Below are positions 1-8,398 of a DNA stretch of 64,000 nt, piece after piece. Source of the DNA: Bacillota bacterium. Its GTDB lineage: Bacteria > Bacillota > SHA-98 > UBA4971. The notes beneath the pieces are model-generated. The model had not been told where the DNA came from. It ran no database searches and saw nothing but the letters and a program-made list of their open reading frames with translations. Numbering within the stretch: the stretch's first letter is position 1; each line of letters starts with the position of its first letter. The stretch spans positions 113,627 to 177,626 of the forward strand of contig JANLFY010000007.1 in NCBI GenBank assembly GCA_024653485.1, written 5' to 3'. Both the position numbers and the translations under genes were made by a program.

Positions 1-1850
1 GTGAACCTGACGTGCCGTGCTATGGGGGTGACCAGGGTCGCGAGCCCGGAGAATGCGGATTCTTGCTGCGGCGCTACAAGCCGGTCCATCATCTCACTGC
101 TCGTTGCGGCCCAGCTCATGCGGCCTTCGCTGCTCAGGCTCAGCTCAAGGCCGGTTTTGGCACGGGCAGCGACACTGCCCTCCGCATGCAATGAGGTGTA
201 TTGCAGACCCATCTCCAAGGTGACGGACTCCGCTCCAGCTAACACCCAACTCGGCGACGCGGTGGCAGCGTCTGCCTCAGACTGGTCGGAGGGTTGCAGC
301 GGAATGTCAAGCCGCACGGTCTCACCCGGGGCGATGCTCACCACAATCATGGTCGTCCGCGGCTCCCAGCCTGGCGGGAGAGTCCGCTCGTCCACCCGAA
401 GGACGTGGTTTCCGGGGGACAAGCCCCCCAGCACGACTAGTCCTCCGGCGTCGGACCTTGTAGACTTCGCGCCGCCCGCCCATACGAGCACTCCTTGTGC
501 GGGCTCATCCGTCCGCGTCATCCTGCCGTCCCGATCGCGATCGATGAAGACCCGGCCGACGACGGCTCCTCGGGCGGATTCAGCCGCGGCGTCGATGCCC
601 AGTCGAACGACGGCCTCCTCCGATCTCAGGATGAACTTGCCAAGTGCAGCCGATGCACGCGCGCGCAGCACGCGGTCGCCAGAGAGCGCGTCCGGCCCAA
701 CTATGGCCTTGAAGGAGAAGTTGACGGAGTCCCCTCCCGGTATGGCCCCGAGATCCCATGAAACGCCGGTCGTCGTGGGGATAGTCAAGGGGACCGTAGC
801 CGTTCGCCCGCCCTTGCCATCATCGAAGGCACAGGTCTCATTGACTGAGCGGACCCCCTGGGGGAGTTCGAACTCGACTCGTGAGTGCGCCAATTCGGAC
901 GTGCCGGCGTTCCGCAGGCGAGCTGACACGGTCACGATGTCGCCGACGGTGGCTGATTGTGGATGGGAGCTCACGGAGAGCTGCAGCATCGTTCCCAAGT
1001 CGTAACGCGGGCCCGCTTCTCCCGTCGGCCGTTGAGGGCTGCGCGCGCCTCGCCGCACGTTGATGTAACCTCCGGCTATTATATATAGCGAGCTCGTGAT
1101 TGAGTACGAGTACACGCCGTCAGGGACGGGCACGCCAGCCATGTCCCTCCCGTCCCACGTCTCTTCGTACCAACCATCAGGCGGTCGCGGAAAGGATCGC
1201 GTGAGCACCACTCTGCCAGTGGAATCGAATACCTGGACCGTGACGTATGGGTACGACACGCGCGAGTAGTAGTACCGCACCGTGGCGACCTGATGAACGT
1301 CTGGGTCGAAAGGGTTTGGATCCACGTACGACGTCGCGAGCGTTCCGAAGCTGGTTGTGTACACGAGATCACTCCGGTACTCCGCTTCGCCGGCTAGAGC
1401 CGGGGCATCGTAGCCTACGCTCAGCCGGTAGTCCATGGCTACGATGCCACCGTTCACCGGGCCGTCGGTGACCAACGTCACCGGGGCAGTGGCGCATTTC
1501 TGAAACGGTGCGGGTTGCCCGTTCAAGCGGGCGGCGAGCTCGAGGCTGCCGATGGGGAAGGTGGGACCACCTTCCCCGGCCCTGAAGTCTCCGGTAGCGG
1601 CGACGCTCAGGTTCCAAGATCCCGCCCTTTGCGTCTTCACCGCGATGTACACTGCGTCAGAGACCGTGCGAGGCGGCGACTCTGGGCTCACCTCACCGAA
1701 ATGGATCCCGCCTTCTTCCATTGTCATCTCGAGGGTAGGTTGAATAGCCTGAGTCGCCGCTTGCGGCTGTAGCATCATCGCCGCTGCCATGCACAGGATG
1801 GATCCCGCGAGTGCGATACGCTTCGACCCGGTGGCCATTCGCACCGTCAC
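1..1850 (-). CDS. Large secreted surface protein with FlgD-like and SdrD-like domains (3' end outside window)
   Basis: The minus-strand frame is open from the GTG at 1850 to the window edge (616 codons), so the C-terminus is missing. A signal peptide covers about residues 1-32. Residues 35-160 form a beta-rich domain with a pattern resembling the neighbour at 3191-3757 (regular V-x-V stretches, then a W-x-L motif). Residues about 195-245 look like a FlgD-type Ig fold ending in a W-D-G-R-D turn and D-G-x-Y. A DUF11/CARDB-like repeat follows at about 275-390. Then comes an SdrD-B-like module with an F-I-D-R-D-R-D-G calcium-type loop near 420. The start overlaps the stop of the upstream gene by four bases (GTGA), so translation is probably coupled. 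It is likely exported and structural; its exact role and anchoring are unknown. Confidence 0.75.
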   Translation of the reverse strand, partial: MTVRMATGSKRIALAGSILCMAAAMMLQPQAATQAIQPTLEMTMEEGGIHFGEVSPESPPRTVSDAVYIAVKTQRAGSWNLSVAATGDFRAGEGGPTFPIGSLELAARLNGQPAPFQKCATAPVTLVTDGPVNGGIVAMDYRLSVGYDAPALAGEAEYRSDLVYTTSFGTLATSYVDPNPFDPDVHQVATVRYYYSRVSYPYVTVQVFDSTGRVVLTRSFPRPPDGWYEETWDGRDMAGVPVPDGVYSYSITSSLYIIAGGYINVRRGARSPQRPTGEAGPRYDLGTMLQLSVSSHPQSATVGDIVTVSARLRNAGTSELAHSRVEFELPQGVRSVNETCAFDDGKGGRTATVPLTIPTTTGVSWDLGAIPGGDSVNFSFKAIVGPDALSGDRVLRARASAALGKFILRSEEAVVRLGIDAAAESARGAVVGRVFIDRDRDGRMTRTDEPAQGVLVWAGGAKSTRSDAGGLVVLGGLSPGNHVLRVDERTLPPGWEPRTTMIVVSIAPGETVRLDIPLQPSDQSEADAATASPSWVLAGAESVTLEMGLQYTSLHAEGSVAARAKTGLELSLSSEGRMSWAATSSEMMDRLVAPQQESAFSGLATLVTPIARHVRF

Positions 1851-3106
1851 CCCTTGACCTGGACTCGGATGCCGCTGCCGACCACGAAAGCAGTGGAAGC
1901 CGAGACCCCTTCGCCCTCCCACTGCAATGTCGCCCTGGCCATATAGTACCCGGGGGACAGTGTCCCTGGCCAAGTAACGCGGACGACTGTGTGGCACCCT
2001 TGCGCGGGACTCGCACCCTGAAGCGCGACCACTCCCACCCGCTTCATCTGGTAGTCCCAGATCTCCACGTAGCCCAGGGGATCGAGGAGCGCGTCGGGGA
2101 GCGCGCCGGAGGGGACTTCGAGCACGACCTCCATCGGAAGGCCGTGCCCTTCACTTACGACCGGCACGCCCAGGCGAGCTATCCTAGGTGTGTCCAAGCG
2201 TTCGCCCCCGCTTGAGGCAGCCGGGCTTCCCCTCAGCTCGACGTGGGTGGAGGCCACCGCCACGCCTCGCTCGACCTTGAACGCGATGAGCGCGGAGTCC
2301 GCCGGTCTACCAGCCGTTGAGAGACGGACCTCCGCTATGTAGGTGCCTGTTCGGAGGCGCTCTGCGTCGATGAGGCCCGTCAGAGCACGCGTATATCCAG
2401 GTAGACACGTGGCTGACGCCAGAGCGCCTTGGGCAGCGACTCTCCCACCACCGTCTCTGAGGAGAAGCAACCCGGACAGACTCGCGTGAATCGCGCCCGT
2501 GTTCTCGCACTCGGCTGTGACCCGGATGCGGCCTCCTCCGGTATCTCCTTCCACTGTCAGAGACTTGAGCACGGCCTCGGCTTGCGGAGGGGCCGTCGCG
2601 CCGCTGGGAGACACGGTGAGAAACGTGAGCACCGCCACTTGGGAGGCGGCGGCAACTATGCTCCCATGCTCGAGGTTGTCGGCGCGCCTCGCCCGGAACA
2701 GGACGACGGGGTACGCGCCGCCGGTGAAACCGCTCCTCGAGTGGACGCGGGCGTACACTGGTCTAGAGCCACCAGGCGGCAGCAGGAACTCCACAGGATC
2801 GAGAGTCAGGTAAGCGTCAGCGGAAGCCGGATCCGTCACCTCGCGGTGCAATGGCACTCCAGCCTTGTCATGCGCGCCCAGCCCACACGTTCCACGCACC
2901 TCAACAGGGAACGTTCCTCGATTGGTGACGAGCAGCGGACCGATGGTGTCGCCGTCCCTCACGGTCGCCGTTATGCTCGCTGGACTGACGCGAATCGAAA
3001 TCCCCTGTGATTCGGCCCGCGCAGCCACGGTGGAGACGATGCTCGCGCAAGCAAGTGCAACAAGCGCCGACTTTGCGTTTCTCGCACGTGTCATCAGGGT
3101 GCGCAC
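1847..3106 (-). CDS. Secreted chaperone-like / DUF916-like surface assembly protein
   Basis: About 419 residues. The GTG at 3106 was chosen because AAGGAG lies eight bases upstream; an in-frame upstream ATG at 3127 has no such site. A signal peptide covers about the first 33 residues and ends in an A-x-A region. Residues about 35-170 follow the pattern of Gram-positive DUF916 proteins and pilus chaperones: an S-P-A-S start, a V-T-N-R-G strand, an L-P-P-G-G-x-R-P-V segment and a G-G-A-Y-P-V strand. Two further CARDB-like beta domains fill the C-terminal half. No transmembrane anchor or sortase motif is visible at the C-terminus. It lies between two other exported beta-rich proteins, so a role in binding or assembling them is inferred. 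The family assignment rests on pattern only. Confidence 0.7.
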   Translation of the reverse strand: MRTLMTRARNAKSALVALACASIVSTVAARAESQGISIRVSPASITATVRDGDTIGPLLVTNRGTFPVEVRGTCGLGAHDKAGVPLHREVTDPASADAYLTLDPVEFLLPPGGSRPVYARVHSRSGFTGGAYPVVLFRARRADNLEHGSIVAAASQVAVLTFLTVSPSGATAPPQAEAVLKSLTVEGDTGGGRIRVTAECENTGAIHASLSGLLLLRDGGGRVAAQGALASATCLPGYTRALTGLIDAERLRTGTYIAEVRLSTAGRPADSALIAFKVERGVAVASTHVELRGSPAASSGGERLDTPRIARLGVPVVSEGHGLPMEVVLEVPSGALPDALLDPLGYVEIWDYQMKRVGVVALQGASPAQGCHTVVRVTWPGTLSPGYYMARATLQWEGEGVSASTAFVVGSGIRVQVKG

Positions 3107-3190
3107 GTGGATCACTCCTTCACCCACAGTAGCTCATCTGCGTCGATCATCAGTTCATCGCGTCCACCACGCGCTGTACGCGCGCTGCGC

Positions 3191-3757
3191 TCAGTATGTC
3201 TGAGCCGCGAGGTACGTCACCTCGATTCTGTACGAGTGAGCCGGGTCAGAGAGAGCTTGGTCGTCGTAGCTCACCTTCTGCCGGAAGATCACGGACACGC
3301 TCGTGCCTGCGGAACCCGTCGGCGGCATGCCCGACGCGACCACCGCATCGTTTCCGGAGATCGGCGCGAAGTCAGCTCCGTCACTCCGCTTCCATTCGAG
3401 CGGCGCGGCGAGGGTGTGGGGGGAGGGCGAAGCGTAGCCTGTTCCCGTCCACTGCTTCATGCGTCCGTCCTGAGCGTCCGAGCGGATCTTGAGCGCCCAC
3501 GGCGCGTTCGAGCGCACGGTCACGACTTGCGGTGCGGACAGCGCAGGAGGCGCGGCCACGTCGAGGTTCCCAAGGCTGACCGGACCCGGGAAGGACGCCT
3601 CGAGAGCTGGCACTACCTTGCATGTAACGGGAACGGTCGCTTGGTTAGAGGCCCCGGCGTTCGCCGGGACGCTGAGCTTTGCCGTAGTTGTTGCGGCGAT
3701 GGTGAGCGAGACCGTGGCGACGACTGTCACTCGTCTGACACGAGAGCGGAAGTCCAT
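3191..3757 (-). CDS. Small secreted beta-rich protein (WxL/spore-coat-U-like pattern)
   Basis: About 188 residues from the ATG at 3757; an in-frame ATG at 3781 would add eight residues but has no ribosome site. A signal peptide covers about residues 1-34. The mature part has one beta domain with the pattern V-S-L-G-N-L-D-V, then V-V-T-V-R-S-N-A-P-W-A-L-K-I, which resembles the N-terminal domain of the large protein at 1-1850 and, more loosely, WxL and coat-U domains. It is first in a minus-strand group of three exported proteins with an 84-base gap to the next. It could be a pilin-like or surface-layer subunit; no function can be assigned. Confidence 0.65.
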   Translation of the reverse strand: MDFRSRVRRVTVVATVSLTIAATTTAKLSVPANAGASNQATVPVTCKVVPALEASFPGPVSLGNLDVAAPPALSAPQVVTVRSNAPWALKIRSDAQDGRMKQWTGTGYASPSPHTLAAPLEWKRSDGADFAPISGNDAVVASGMPPTGSAGTSVSVIFRQKVSYDDQALSDPAHSYRIEVTYLAAQTY

Positions 3758-3980
3758 GATATCACCGGCCTTTCCGACCATAGAGTTCTGTCGCCCGGCT
3801 CCCCTTCGGGCTCGTGGGCGCGCGGGATGGTTCTTCGGGAGAGTCCAGGCGTCCTTCCGGCCTATGGGTGATCAAAAGGGGTGATTCCGGCGGGGTCTTG
3901 GTGATCGGACCGCCTGCAGGAGATCGGGAGGGCGCGTAGAAAGCGCGTAGAGAGGTTTTTGCGTTGGAGGAGGTGGTCTA

Positions 3981-4997
3981 GTGGAATTACGCGCGCGCAT
4001 AGTCGAGATGCCGCTTTCCGTGCCCTTTACGATTGCAAGAGGCACGCAGACTGTGGCTCGAAACGTCATAGTTGAGATAAGTCATCGCGGAGTGACAGGT
4101 CTCGGCGCGGCAGCGCCGTCCCTGTTTTACGGAGAGTCAGCCGAACACGTGATGGCCGCCCTGCCGCGCCTGGCAGAGTGTCTCGGCGATGATCCTTTCG
4201 CGATCGAGCGGGTGTTCGACGGGATGAACCGAGCGATGCGGTTCAACGCGGCCGCAAAGGCCGCCGTCGACATGGCCATGTGGGACCTTGCAGGCAAGCT
4301 CTGCTCGCTGCCGGTCCATCGGATGCTCGGGCTGGCCGGCCTAGCGTTGCCAAAGACGTCGTTCACGATCGGCATCGATAGCCCTGAGGTCATGGCGGAG
4401 CGTGCCGTAGAGGCCGCGCGCAGGTTCTCGGCACTGAAAATCAAGATGGGGGCTCCCGACTCCCTCAAGGCCTTGGAAGCGGTGAGGCGTTCAACGGACG
4501 CCACGATAAGGGTGGATGCGAACGCTGCGTGGACGGCGAAAGATGCCGCGGCGCTCGCCCATGAGATCCGCGGGTTCGGGGTGGAACTCCTGGAACAGCC
4601 GGTGCCTCCTGGCGACATCGACGGCCTGAGGTTTGTCCGGGAACGGGCTCGCATGCCGGTAGTGGCGGATGAGAGTGCAGTGAGCGCCGAAGATGTGCCT
4701 CGCCTTGCGGGCACGGTGGACGGCATCAACATCAAGCTCATGAAATGTGGGGGAATCACCGGCGCTTTGCGCATGATCAGGGCAGCTCGGGCCTGTGGCC
4801 TCCGGATCATGCTGGGCTGCATGGTGGAGACGTCGATAAGCATCACCGCCGCTGCCCAGATAGCGGGGCTCGTCGACTGGGCCGATCTCGACGGAAGCCT
4901 CCTGTTGGCGCGGGATCCCTGGAAGGGCGTGACGGTTCGAGATGGAGGCGACCTCATGCTCCCAGAAGCTCCGGGTCTCGGGGTCTCGCCCTCGTAA
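3981..4997 (+). CDS. L-Ala-D/L-Glu dipeptide epimerase (enolase superfamily)
   Basis: 338 residues from a GTG preceded by GGAGGAGG. The enolase-superfamily layout is complete. There is an N-terminal capping domain (1-120) and a barrel with the K-x-K pair K153/K155. The metal ligands are D179, E205 and D230, and K252 in an I-N-I-K-L motif is the second catalytic lysine. A D-L-D-G motif at 302-305 is typical of dipeptide epimerases that bind the substrate amino group. Members interconvert L-Ala-D-Glu and L-Ala-L-Glu from murein peptides so that the L,L form can be hydrolysed. The next gene is a D-Ala-D-Ala carboxypeptidase, which supports a role in cell-wall peptide turnover. Other dipeptide specificities in this family cannot be excluded. 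Confidence 0.85.
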   Translation: MELRARIVEMPLSVPFTIARGTQTVARNVIVEISHRGVTGLGAAAPSLFYGESAEHVMAALPRLAECLGDDPFAIERVFDGMNRAMRFNAAAKAAVDMAMWDLAGKLCSLPVHRMLGLAGLALPKTSFTIGIDSPEVMAERAVEAARRFSALKIKMGAPDSLKALEAVRRSTDATIRVDANAAWTAKDAAALAHEIRGFGVELLEQPVPPGDIDGLRFVRERARMPVVADESAVSAEDVPRLAGTVDGINIKLMKCGGITGALRMIRAARACGLRIMLGCMVETSISITAAAQIAGLVDWADLDGSLLLARDPWKGVTVRDGGDLMLPEAPGLGVSPS

Positions 4998-5137
4998 CGG
5001 ACGGGGCCGACCCGGAGTGCGCCGCCTGCCTGGGCGAGGCGCGGGGAGAGACCCAGTTATCGTCGGATGTCCTCCCGCATAGGGATAGTGCAGGGCCGGT
5101 CGACGAAGCCCGACTGCCCGAAGCGGGTGGCGAGAAG

Positions 5138-6403
5138 GTGTTCGTGCCCAAGAAAGCCCTTTATTGCTGGGTCCTGGGATTCGCCGCGTTGCTCGCGGGC
5201 GCAGCAGCCTTCGGCCGCGCTTACATCCTTCCGACCACGGCGAGGGTCTATACCAGGACGCGCGGATACCCCGAGGTAGTGTACGCGCCTTACTACACTG
5301 AGGGGCCGCGGATAACGGCGGCATCCGCGGTCCTCATCGAGAGCACTACAGGCACGGTTCTCTACGGCAAGAACGAGAACGTGCGGATGCACCCGGCGAG
5401 CACCACGAAGATAATGACGGCGATACTCGCGATCGAGCTCGGTGACATGGACTCCGAGGTAGTGGTGAGCGCCAATGCCGCTGGTGTTCCAGGGTCGTCG
5501 CTGTGGCTGCGCAGAGGCCAGAGGCTTAGGCTCGATGACCTGGTCCGTGGGACGATGCTGAGGTCGGGAAACGACGGCTGCGTGGCCATCGCCGAGCACA
5601 TCGCGGGCTCCGTGCCGAGGTTCGTGCGGATGATGAACGTCAAAGCCCAGAAGATCGGGGCCTTACGCACGAGGTTCGCGAATCCCCATGGTCTGACCGA
5701 GCCGAACCATTATTCCACGGCATTTGACCTGGCGCTCATGGCGCGATACGGGTTGCAGTACCCGCTGTTCGCTGACATCGTGAGCACGCGTGAGGCCGAC
5801 ATCGAGGTTGCCCAGGGCGACGAGTCAGAGCGCCGACGGCTTGCGAATACCAACGCCCTACTGTGGTCGTTTGAGGGCGCCGACGGAGTGAAGACCGGCA
5901 CGACCGCGGCAGCTGGGTACTGTCTGGTCGCCTCGGCCACAAGAGGCGGAGTACAGCTCATCTCGGTGGTGCTAGACTCAGCGTCGAGGTGGACGGATTC
6001 GGCGAAGCTGCTGGACTACGGCTTCAGCCACCACAACGTAATGACCTTCGCCCGCAGGGGGCAGGTCGTCACGGCGACGCGCGTCGAGGGGGGGTTGGAC
6101 CGGGAGATCCATCTCGCAGCCGCGCAGGACCTACGCGTCGTGGTTCGTAAGGACTTGGCTCACCTCGTCGAGGAGAGGATATTCATCGACGGGGTGCCCA
6201 GGGCACCGATAAAGAGTGGCGAACCCCTCGGGAGGCTCGTCGTTCTCTTCGATAAAGACGAGATGGCATCGGTGGATCTCGTGGCGTCCGAAGCGGTTCC
6301 TCGACCATCCGTCCCGCGCGCATTCCTGAGGAATCTTGAAGAAATCCTTCGGAAGGGAAGAGCGGCTCTCCGTTCAGGTGGCGCCAAGACGAAGCAGCGT
6401 TAG
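5138..6403 (+). CDS. Serine-type D-Ala-D-Ala carboxypeptidase (penicillin-binding protein 5 family)
   Basis: 421 residues from the GTG at 5138; a second GTG at 5144 is equally possible. A hydrophobic signal segment lies at about 8-30. The three penicillin-binding motifs are present: S88-T-T-K91 (nucleophile and base), S143-G-N145 and K252-T-G254. The C-terminal part (about 320-395) matches the PBP5-like beta domain, followed by a basic tail that may contact the membrane. It removes the terminal D-Ala from peptidoglycan pentapeptides outside the cell. In sporulating Firmicutes this family includes DacA, DacB and DacF; I cannot tell which. It lies between a dipeptide epimerase and thioredoxin reductase, with 15 bases to the latter. 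Confidence 0.88.
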   Translation: MFVPKKALYCWVLGFAALLAGAAAFGRAYILPTTARVYTRTRGYPEVVYAPYYTEGPRITAASAVLIESTTGTVLYGKNENVRMHPASTTKIMTAILAIELGDMDSEVVVSANAAGVPGSSLWLRRGQRLRLDDLVRGTMLRSGNDGCVAIAEHIAGSVPRFVRMMNVKAQKIGALRTRFANPHGLTEPNHYSTAFDLALMARYGLQYPLFADIVSTREADIEVAQGDESERRRLANTNALLWSFEGADGVKTGTTAAAGYCLVASATRGGVQLISVVLDSASRWTDSAKLLDYGFSHHNVMTFARRGQVVTATRVEGGLDREIHLAAAQDLRVVVRKDLAHLVEERIFIDGVPRAPIKSGEPLGRLVVLFDKDEMASVDLVASEAVPRPSVPRAFLRNLEEILRKGRAALRSGGAKTKQR

Positions 6404-6418
6404 AGGAGTGAGATCGCA

Positions 6419-7357
6419 GTGTCTGAAGGAACACCAAAGGACTTTGAAGTCATAGTGATAGGAGCGGGCCCGGCCGGCCTCGCGGCAGCGCTGTACGCGG
6501 GTCGTGCGAGGCTTGCCACGGTCGTGGTGGAACGAGCGATTGTCGGTGGACAGGCTTCCACAACACACCTCATAGAGAACTACCCTGGGTTCCCGGACGG
6601 GATCTCCGGACCAGACCTAATGGAGAGGATGGAACGGCAAGCGCGCAAGTTCGGCGCCGAGTGGCGCGCGGCGGACGTTCGCGCGGTCGTCGCGAGCCAG
6701 GATACACGAGGATTCGTTGTCCACACGAGCGAAGGCGAGTTACGCGCAGCTGCCGTCATCGTCGCAACAGGAACAGAACCGGTGAGGCTCGGTGTCCCGG
6801 GTGAGGACCGGCTGCGTGGTTCCGGCGTTTCGTACTGCGCGACGTGTGACGGTGCCTTCTTCCGAGACAGGCGAGTGTTGGTAGTGGGCGGTGGTGATTC
6901 GGCGATAGTCGAGGCTCTCTTCTTGACCAGGTTCGCTTCACGGGTGACCGTCGTTCACAGGCGCGGCGAGCTTCGGGCCACGAAGGTCGTGCAGGAAGAC
7001 GCGTTCAAGAACCCGAGGATCGACTTCGCCTGGTATTCAGTGGTCGATGAGATACTCGGCGAGGACAAGGTGGAAGGCGTGATCGTCAAGGACGTCCGGA
7101 CGGGCGAGAGGCGGCGGCTCGAAGCGGACGGGGTCTTCGTGGCCGTCGGCAGCCGGCCGGATACCGGCTTCATCGCTCCGCTCGCGGATCTTGACCCCCA
7201 GGGCTACATACTTACTGATGACAGGATGAGAACGCGGACCCCGGGCGTTTTCGCGGCCGGAGACGCGCGTGCGAAGGCCGTGCGGCAGATCGTTACGGCG
7301 GTGGCGGACGGGGCGATCGCCGCGATAGAGGCGGAAAGGCACATATCCGGGCATTGA
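6419..7357 (+). CDS. trxB: Thioredoxin reductase
   Basis: 312 residues from a GTG with GAGGAG ten bases upstream. The FAD-binding G-A-G-P-A-G is at 15-20. The redox-active C140-A-T-C143 motif followed by D-G is diagnostic of low-molecular-weight thioredoxin reductases. The NADPH-binding G-G-G-D-S-A is at 157-162 and H-R-R-x-x-x-R at 180-186. A C-terminal A-G-D motif binds FAD. It reduces thioredoxin with NADPH in the cytoplasm. No thioredoxin gene is adjacent. It is the last gene of a short run that begins with the epimerase; a strong hairpin lies about 130 bases downstream. Confidence 0.93.
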   Translation: MSEGTPKDFEVIVIGAGPAGLAAALYAGRARLATVVVERAIVGGQASTTHLIENYPGFPDGISGPDLMERMERQARKFGAEWRAADVRAVVASQDTRGFVVHTSEGELRAAAVIVATGTEPVRLGVPGEDRLRGSGVSYCATCDGAFFRDRRVLVVGGGDSAIVEALFLTRFASRVTVVHRRGELRATKVVQEDAFKNPRIDFAWYSVVDEILGEDKVEGVIVKDVRTGERRRLEADGVFVAVGSRPDTGFIAPLADLDPQGYILTDDRMRTRTPGVFAAGDARAKAVRQIVTAVADGAIAAIEAERHISGH

Positions 7358-7488
7358 CTGGCGGGACGACCTGAACTCACTCAAGGGGCGCGCGGGTCAC
7401 CCGGGGGCGTGTGCGCGCTCCTGGCGTCTGCGAGGCGTTCTGCGAGGGTGTCCGGCGCGTTCCAAGAGGGCATCACGGGATACACAGC

Positions 7489-7536
7489 GAGAACCGCCGG
7501 CGGGCCCAGGTTCGGAGAAGGCCCGCGGCGGCTCTC
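7489..7536 (+). terminator. Strong GC hairpin downstream of trxB
   Basis: Arms 7489-7506 and 7520-7536 pair over about 16 positions with one mismatch and one bulge, around a 13-base loop, and are followed by CGGGTTTT. The U-tract is short, so this may be an imperfect terminator. Confidence 0.4.
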
Positions 7537-8016
7537 GCCGGGTTTTGGGTGGTCTATTGGCGTGGGTCGGTTGTCGTCGTTGTCGCTACTTGAGTCGTCG
7601 CCACTTGGGTCGTTGTCGCCTGCGAGAAGGCGCACGACTCTCTGGTTGCTCATCGCCTACCCGCTCTTGCGGGACCCGAGGTGTATGTGAAAGGGCGCGC
7701 GCCTCGAATGCCCTGATACCTTGAGCTTTCGTCCGGCGTTCGTCAGGCCGTCGTCCTCGCACCCGACTCCCCGCCCGACTCCCGCCGGTCCTCTCGCCTT
7801 TCTCCTTGCCTATCTTCCAATAAGTCATAACGCAGACCGCGTTCCTCGGTTCCCAAACAAGACACGATCTCGTCCACTTCTTTTTGATCTCATTTGTCGC
7901 CTTTCAGTGGAGGAACTCTCTCATGCGTCGCGAAGAAAACATTGCATAGACCTTCAATTCGGGCCTCGTAAGAGCCCTGGTCAGAGCGCTGCCAGGGTTT
8001 TGGCCTGCTTGAGGGG

Positions 8017-8046
8017 TTGTTGTGCTTTGCGTTCTTGTAGTAGAAT
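8017..8046 (+). promoter_or_regulatory. SigA-type promoter of the V/A-ATPase operon
   Basis: TTGTTG at 8017-8022 and TAGAAT at 8041-8046 are separated by 18 bases. They lie just upstream of the first ATPase gene, whose start at 8072 has GGGAGGTGGG in front. Confidence 0.55.
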
Positions 8047-8071
8047 AGGTGATGGTCGGGAGGTGGGGTGC

Positions 8072-8398
8072 TTGGCTTACGAGGCCCTCAGGCAGTTGGA
8101 GGCGGCCGAGGCACGAGGGGACGAGATCCTCAGAGAGGCTCAGACGCGCGCGAGGTCGATTGTCCAGGATGCCCGTACCACAGCACGGATGATCATAGAG
8201 AACGCGATCGCGGAGGCGGCCGCCCAGGCCGCAGCGAGCGCCAGGGCCCAGGAGGCCGAGGCCAAGGCGGCTTGTGCCGTCGTAGCGGAAAGGGCGGCTA
8301 GCGTCTGCCGCGACCTGGCAAGCCAGGCCCGGGCCAGGATGTCACTGGCAGTCGATCTAGTGGTGGAGAGGATCGTGACGGCAAGTGGCAGTCGCTAG
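8072..8398 (+). CDS. V/A-type ATPase peripheral-stalk subunit (G/H-like coiled coil)
   Basis: 108 residues from the TTG at 8072, eight bases after GGAGG; an in-frame GTG at 8063 falls inside the ribosome site. The protein is almost entirely an alanine- and glutamate-rich coiled coil, as expected for the G/H stalk subunit that pairs with subunit E. The first third is the most regular heptad stretch. It is first in the operon and its stop overlaps the start of the subunit I gene by 14 bases. The assignment rests on position, length and composition; sequence conservation in this subunit is low in any case. Confidence 0.65.
   Translation: MAYEALRQLEAAEARGDEILREAQTRARSIVQDARTTARMIIENAIAEAAAQAAASARAQEAEAKAACAVVAERAASVCRDLASQARARMSLAVDLVVERIVTASGSR

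Larger units (their letters stand above)
7358..8071 (+). other. Long non-coding stretch between trxB and the ATPase operon
   Basis: 714 bases with no convincing gene. Several frames stay open by chance but lack family patterns and ribosome sites. The left half holds a strong hairpin (7489-7536) and an imperfect threefold repeat of a GTCGT-rich unit (about 7571-7621). The middle (7700-7960) is pyrimidine-rich and lower in GC than the flanking genes. The right end carries the promoter for the ATPase operon. Confidence 0.5.

Noticed and set aside
1..1005. Long plus-strand open frame of 334 codons at the left edge
   Set aside because: It is antisense to a continuous minus-strand frame with a signal peptide, FlgD-like and SdrD-like domains; its translation is low-complexity and Ser/Pro/Arg-rich.
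3782..3980. Riboswitch in the divergent region before the epimerase gene
   Set aside because: Three GGTGAT copies and a GC-rich stretch drew attention, but no conserved core of the c-di-GMP, cobalamin or lysine classes could be aligned.
7409..7690. Small plus-strand gene in the pre-ATPase leader
   Set aside because: No ribosome site, the hairpin 7489-7536 lies inside, and the translation has no family features.
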